Assembly: GCA_041392855.1 (NCBI GenBank)
Contig: JAWKLD010000001.1
Span: forward strand, 2,094,001-2,158,000
Length of the DNA stretch: 64,000 nucleotides
Reading direction: 5' to 3'
DNA from: Flavipsychrobacter sp.
Lineage (GTDB): Bacteria > Bacteroidota > Bacteroidia > Chitinophagales > Chitinophagaceae
Part shown: piece after piece, positions 61,221 through 64,000 of the stretch
Numbering within the stretch: position 1 is the first letter of the stretch
How the letters are laid out: each line of letters begins with the position of its first letter
Program-made: the position numbers and the translations under genes
Notes under the pieces: model-generated
What the model saw: the letters and a program-made list of their open reading frames with translations, nothing else
What the model was told of the DNA's origin: nothing
Databases searched by the model: none

Positions 61221-61589
61221 TTATTTTATTTTTATACTGTTTAGGAGGTGTTTAAGCTCATCAAAGCACTCTTTATCCATCTCTATGCGATAATTACCAT
61301 CAACCTCCCTCACCTTATTCTTTAAAGCCAACAATTGCTCTTTCATAGAAAGCACCTTCTCAGGGTTGATATTTTGCACAAATGTGTTGTTGTATGCCAT
61401 AGCTAATGCATGAGCGTGTGCAAGTTTTCTTTGACTGTCTTTAACATCTTCTTTCGAGTAGCATAAAGTAGCTATTGGAAATTTTGCCTTTCTACCTTCC
61501 TGCAACCATATATTCCTTATTGATATGTAGTCTGATGCTATAAGCCTGTTATGGTCAGGTAGTACTTTAATTATTTCATTCAGTTTCAT
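61221..61589 (-). CDS. Hypothetical phage protein between transposase and MuB-like genes
   Basis: The 122-residue protein starts MKLNEIIKVLPDHNRLIASD and has a helical middle (DSQRKLAHAHALAMAYNNTF) and a C-terminal coiled-coil-like part. It lies 18 bp after the transposase gene. Repeat element F (61238-61255) lies inside its last codons. Confidence 0.5.
   Translation of the reverse strand: MKLNEIIKVLPDHNRLIASDYISIRNIWLQEGRKAKFPIATLCYSKEDVKDSQRKLAHAHALAMAYNNTFVQNINPEKVLSMKEQLLALKNKVREVDGNYRIEMDKECFDELKHLLNSIKIK
61238..61255 (+). repeat. Prophage 18-bp repeat element, copy F
   Basis: TGTTTAG-GAGG-TGTTTAA, inside the last codons of the gene ending at 61221, upstream of the MuB-like gene. Confidence 0.6.
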
Positions 61590-61607
61590 ATAATTGGTTT
61601 TAATTGT

Positions 61608-63620
61608 TTACATATTGTTATATATATCATCGCTATCAGTATCATCCACATCCTCTGTATGGTCATACTGCTCAGGCTTTTGCCCGTTTTGTAGTTGTAA
61701 ATAACCATGTGTAGCTATCTGTTTCATGGCTTTGTCCATAACCCCCGCCTGGAGCACACTTTTTGCATCTACCCCCTCAATTGACAATATATTTTGCCTC
61801 TTAGCCCTCTCATCAGCAATGCGCTGCATGGTTCTTTCCTTCCTCGCCAACTTATCCTCCAGTAGCTTACCATCCCCCGTTCTAAAGTCCATTAGTGCAC
61901 TCTTAGCATTCACATACTCCTGTGCTACAAAGCGTACTTTATCATCATCCTTACCCACTACCAACACTCTGCTCATGTCATACGGATCATAGAGCACATT
62001 CATTTTAATACCTACATATTGCAGGTATAGATGCTCAGGCACTTCATATCTATATTTTGCACCTGATATCTCTATGTTTATGCCTTTATTAGTTAGGGTA
62101 TTGCCACGCTCATGGGATAGCCTGCCAAACAGCAGCAACATTTGCTCATCATTCACCTTTTTACGTTGGCTTACTTCATTCCTAGTAAATGCATCCAACC
62201 ATTTTTGCTGCCTGTTTTTACTTTGGCGCATCATCTCAATAAATAGATGTATCTGCTCAGCAGCATCCTCTGCACTTGGATAAAACTTTTTGTTGATGGC
62301 AACAGCATCAGGGTTTAGATTTTCTTTAGCTGTTATATTATGACCTGCGTAGTTATCAAAATGCTTTAGGTTTTTGTGCCACTCCTTACCAAAACTTTGC
62401 TCTATATATTTAGAGCGAGGGTTTTTAGCTTTGGCAGGTGTAAACTTTCCAAGTGACTTGTAAAACATGGATAGCTCATTTTTGAGTTGCACATCCAATC
62501 CCCAACGGTCACTCTTTAACTCATGTGGCAGGTAAAAACTTCCTGTCAATTCTTTAATGTGGTGCATGGCATCCAAATAGGCATCTCTTACCAGTTGGGT
62601 TGTTTGTGACTCACCTATAGCATAGCCTAGTATATAATCGTTATAGCTATCCTTTACTACCATTATCACAAAACGCTTGTAGTAGTTTGTCTGTTTTTTA
62701 CCATCTAAATAGTACACGTGTTTGTAATACAAATCGAGGTCATTATCATCCGACTCTATTAAGAACAATGGAGCAGACGGGCGCACCCTGCCAATAGACT
62801 CTCCATATTTCTCATAGTTTACTTTATTACCCTCTCTCTGTTGGGTTATCTTCCATGCATTAGCTCTCCTGTAATTACCTATAGTACTGGCACTTTTTAT
62901 CAAAGGCTTTCCGTTATCTCTTGCCCACTTATTGTATTGCTCCTGTATTACTACATCTTCATGTTGATGAGGATGTGCTAACATTTCTAATAGCAATGCC
63001 TCACTTAACTCATCCTTTATTTTGTTACGGTTAGTATTACCATACCTAAACTTTTCAATTAGAAAATCATATTGCTCATTAGCCACATCACTCTCTTTGC
63101 ATGTTCTATATTGCTCAATCTTTTGTTGTAGTCTTATTCTGTTTTTAGGTAGGTCAATATCTTTAGCTGCTAATAGTATTTGCAACACTTTCCAAAACTT
63201 ACCCATGCTCAGCCTGTATTTATTCTTAATCTGTTTTTTATCGGCTGTGAGCTCATCCAACATTTTTAACCATGAGGCTGATGTGGTATATTTATCTATA
63301 TGCTCAGGTGGTAGGCTAGTTCCATCATCAAATCGAAATTTTATATAATACTGCTCAGCTTCAAAATCATGTTGCACACTATCAGCAATTGCCTCATTTG
63401 CTTTGTAGGTGTAAGGGTCTCCATATTTTGAAATGACTGCTTTTTGATAAGCAACTGGTAAACTCTCATAACCTATCAACGCAACATTGCCCTTACCGCC
63501 ACCTCTTGAGAATGATGATATTTTACCTTTAGACTTTAGGCTCTTATATGTACCCTCAGGCATTATATGTGGCACTATCTCCTTATAGGTTAGGCATAAT
63601 ATGTTCCCTTGAAATTCCAA
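61608..63620 (-). CDS. MuA-like DDE transposase
   Basis: The 670-residue protein has an N-terminal winged-helix-like region (LTYKEIVPHIMPEGTYKSLK), a helical part, and an RNase H-like core with an acidic cluster DDNDLDLY (291-298), Asp371 in LKSDRWGLD and Glu407 in SKYIEQSFG, giving DD(35)E spacing. The C-terminal part (about 520-670) would hold the MuB-interacting tail. It integrates and replicates the phage by transposition. A 59-residue gene precedes it by 7 bp. Confidence 0.92.
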   Translation of the reverse strand: MEFQGNILCLTYKEIVPHIMPEGTYKSLKSKGKISSFSRGGGKGNVALIGYESLPVAYQKAVISKYGDPYTYKANEAIADSVQHDFEAEQYYIKFRFDDGTSLPPEHIDKYTTSASWLKMLDELTADKKQIKNKYRLSMGKFWKVLQILLAAKDIDLPKNRIRLQQKIEQYRTCKESDVANEQYDFLIEKFRYGNTNRNKIKDELSEALLLEMLAHPHQHEDVVIQEQYNKWARDNGKPLIKSASTIGNYRRANAWKITQQREGNKVNYEKYGESIGRVRPSAPLFLIESDDNDLDLYYKHVYYLDGKKQTNYYKRFVIMVVKDSYNDYILGYAIGESQTTQLVRDAYLDAMHHIKELTGSFYLPHELKSDRWGLDVQLKNELSMFYKSLGKFTPAKAKNPRSKYIEQSFGKEWHKNLKHFDNYAGHNITAKENLNPDAVAINKKFYPSAEDAAEQIHLFIEMMRQSKNRQQKWLDAFTRNEVSQRKKVNDEQMLLLFGRLSHERGNTLTNKGINIEISGAKYRYEVPEHLYLQYVGIKMNVLYDPYDMSRVLVVGKDDDKVRFVAQEYVNAKSALMDFRTGDGKLLEDKLARKERTMQRIADERAKRQNILSIEGVDAKSVLQAGVMDKAMKQIATHGYLQLQNGQKPEQYDHTEDVDDTDSDDIYNNM

Positions 63621-63627
63621 TTGCTGA

Positions 63628-63807
63628 TTAGTTATTTTGAATAAAACGGTTATGCTTTTTTACTACTGCACCAAGCATTATGTATAGTTGCTTTACAGGC
63701 TTGCCATCTTTCTCCCTCTGACTTATCATTTTCCTAAGCTCATCCTTAGCGTAATTCGTGTCAGATATATCTGTACAGTTCTTAGCTTTGTATATAAATT
63801 TTTGCAT
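63628..63807 (-). CDS. Small phage early protein, 59 residues
   Basis: A 60-codon frame starts MQKFIYKAKNCTDISDTNYA and ends KKHNRFIQNN. It fills the gap between the HTH gene (ending 63815, 7 bp away) and the transposase start (7 bp away), in the same direction. The spacing supports it as real. No family is recognised. Confidence 0.6.
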   Translation of the reverse strand: MQKFIYKAKNCTDISDTNYAKDELRKMISQREKDGKPVKQLYIMLGAVVKKHNRFIQNN

Positions 63808-63814
63808 AGCCTTG

Positions 63815-64000
63815 TTATTTTGAGGTTGGTTTTGAGTCAGTAGACAAAGCCGTTTTTACTTTGTCAATACCCATATTTATTTCCTCTTTTATTAAGAGCT
63901 CAGCTACTTCAATTTTTTGTGCAGTAGATGTGTTTTTATTTCGCTCACCACTTCTCACTTTTCTTACATATATGGCACTGCACCCTACAACCTTTGCCAA
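63815..64000 (-). CDS. HTH DNA-binding protein, 5' end cut by window edge
   Basis: The visible 61 codons begin mid-helix with AKVVGCSAIYVRKVRSGERN and then KNTSTAQKIEVAELLIKEEI, the recognition helix and wing-like end of a small lambda-repressor-type HTH protein of the early region. The TTG at the window edge is probably an internal codon and not the start. It could be a Ner- or repressor-like regulator; the missing part would tell. Confidence 0.6.
   Translation of the reverse strand: MAKVVGCSAIYVRKVRSGERNKNTSTAQKIEVAELLIKEEINMGIDKVKTALSTDSKPTSK

Noticed and set aside
31202..64000. Diversity-generating retroelement near the fibre genes
   Set aside because: No reverse transcriptase gene or template/variable repeat pair is visible in the window.
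1..64000. CRISPR arrays, tRNA and rRNA genes
   Set aside because: No regularly spaced repeats, cloverleaf-like sequences or rRNA segments were seen.

Overview
The window is chromosomal DNA of a Bacteroidota bacterium carrying most of a Mu-like (transposable) prophage. Evidence for the phylum: repeated TAnnTTTG promoter elements (-7 type) just upstream of housekeeping genes, type IX secretion (T9SS) C-terminal sorting domains of types A and B, a PorP/SprF family protein next to a giant PKD-repeat protein with a gliding-type C-terminus, and AT-rich coding DNA with few Shine-Dalgarno sites. The content would suit a Chitinophagales/Sphingobacteriales-like lineage, but I cannot place it more finely.

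Host region, 1 to about 31.09 kb. Partial PLP enzyme (minus strand); rpsF-rpsR-rplI ribosomal operon with a recognisable S6:S18 leader; TylF-like methyltransferase; panD with a flippase-like membrane protein and the heptose adenylyltransferase rfaE2; ppk-ppx polyphosphate pair; T9SS type A secreted protein; groES-groEL; PorP/SprF with a 1523-residue PKD/CHU_C protein; acs; lysA; LOG-family hydrolase; a SpmA/SpmB-like membrane protein; two lipoproteins; a UbiD-type decarboxylase; a small secreted protein; a sugar nucleotidyltransferase; and a cysS - ABC exporter - galE operon on the minus strand. Several intrinsic terminators are clear.

Prophage, about 31.1 kb to beyond 64.0 kb. It sits directly upstream of cysS and appears to have cut an endonuclease/exonuclease/phosphatase-family gene, whose last ~30 codons survive at 30988-31080. 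Reading right to left, the early region (minus strand, 63.8-53.1 kb) holds an HTH protein (partial), MuA-like DDE transposase, MuB-like ATPase, a DnaA-like HTH protein, Gam, and many small proteins including an HNH nuclease and a RecA-like ATPase. Structural genes are split. A plus-strand block (44.0-52.8 kb) carries terminase, portal, MuF with a nuclease-like tail domain, M15 endolysin, tape measure and gpG. A minus-strand block (43.85-31.2 kb) carries protease/scaffold, capsid, a u-spanin-like lipoprotein, sheath, tube, tail chaperone with a -1 frameshift site, baseplate genes and fibres. The blocks diverge from a 170-bp region at 43853-44022.

Most notable: (1) six copies of an 18-bp asymmetric element, two TGYTTRR half-sites exactly 11 bp apart, in prophage gene junctions and always in the same orientation relative to local transcription, even in the inverted block; (2) the MuF-nuclease fusion; (3) a canonical T TTT TTG tail-chaperone frameshift that reveals an otherwise unannotated downstream frame; (4) a candidate single-protein spanin; (5) a direct-repeat pair bracketing the groESL promoter; (6) the host gene interrupted at the prophage junction. 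Three small phage genes of 46-59 codons are also added.
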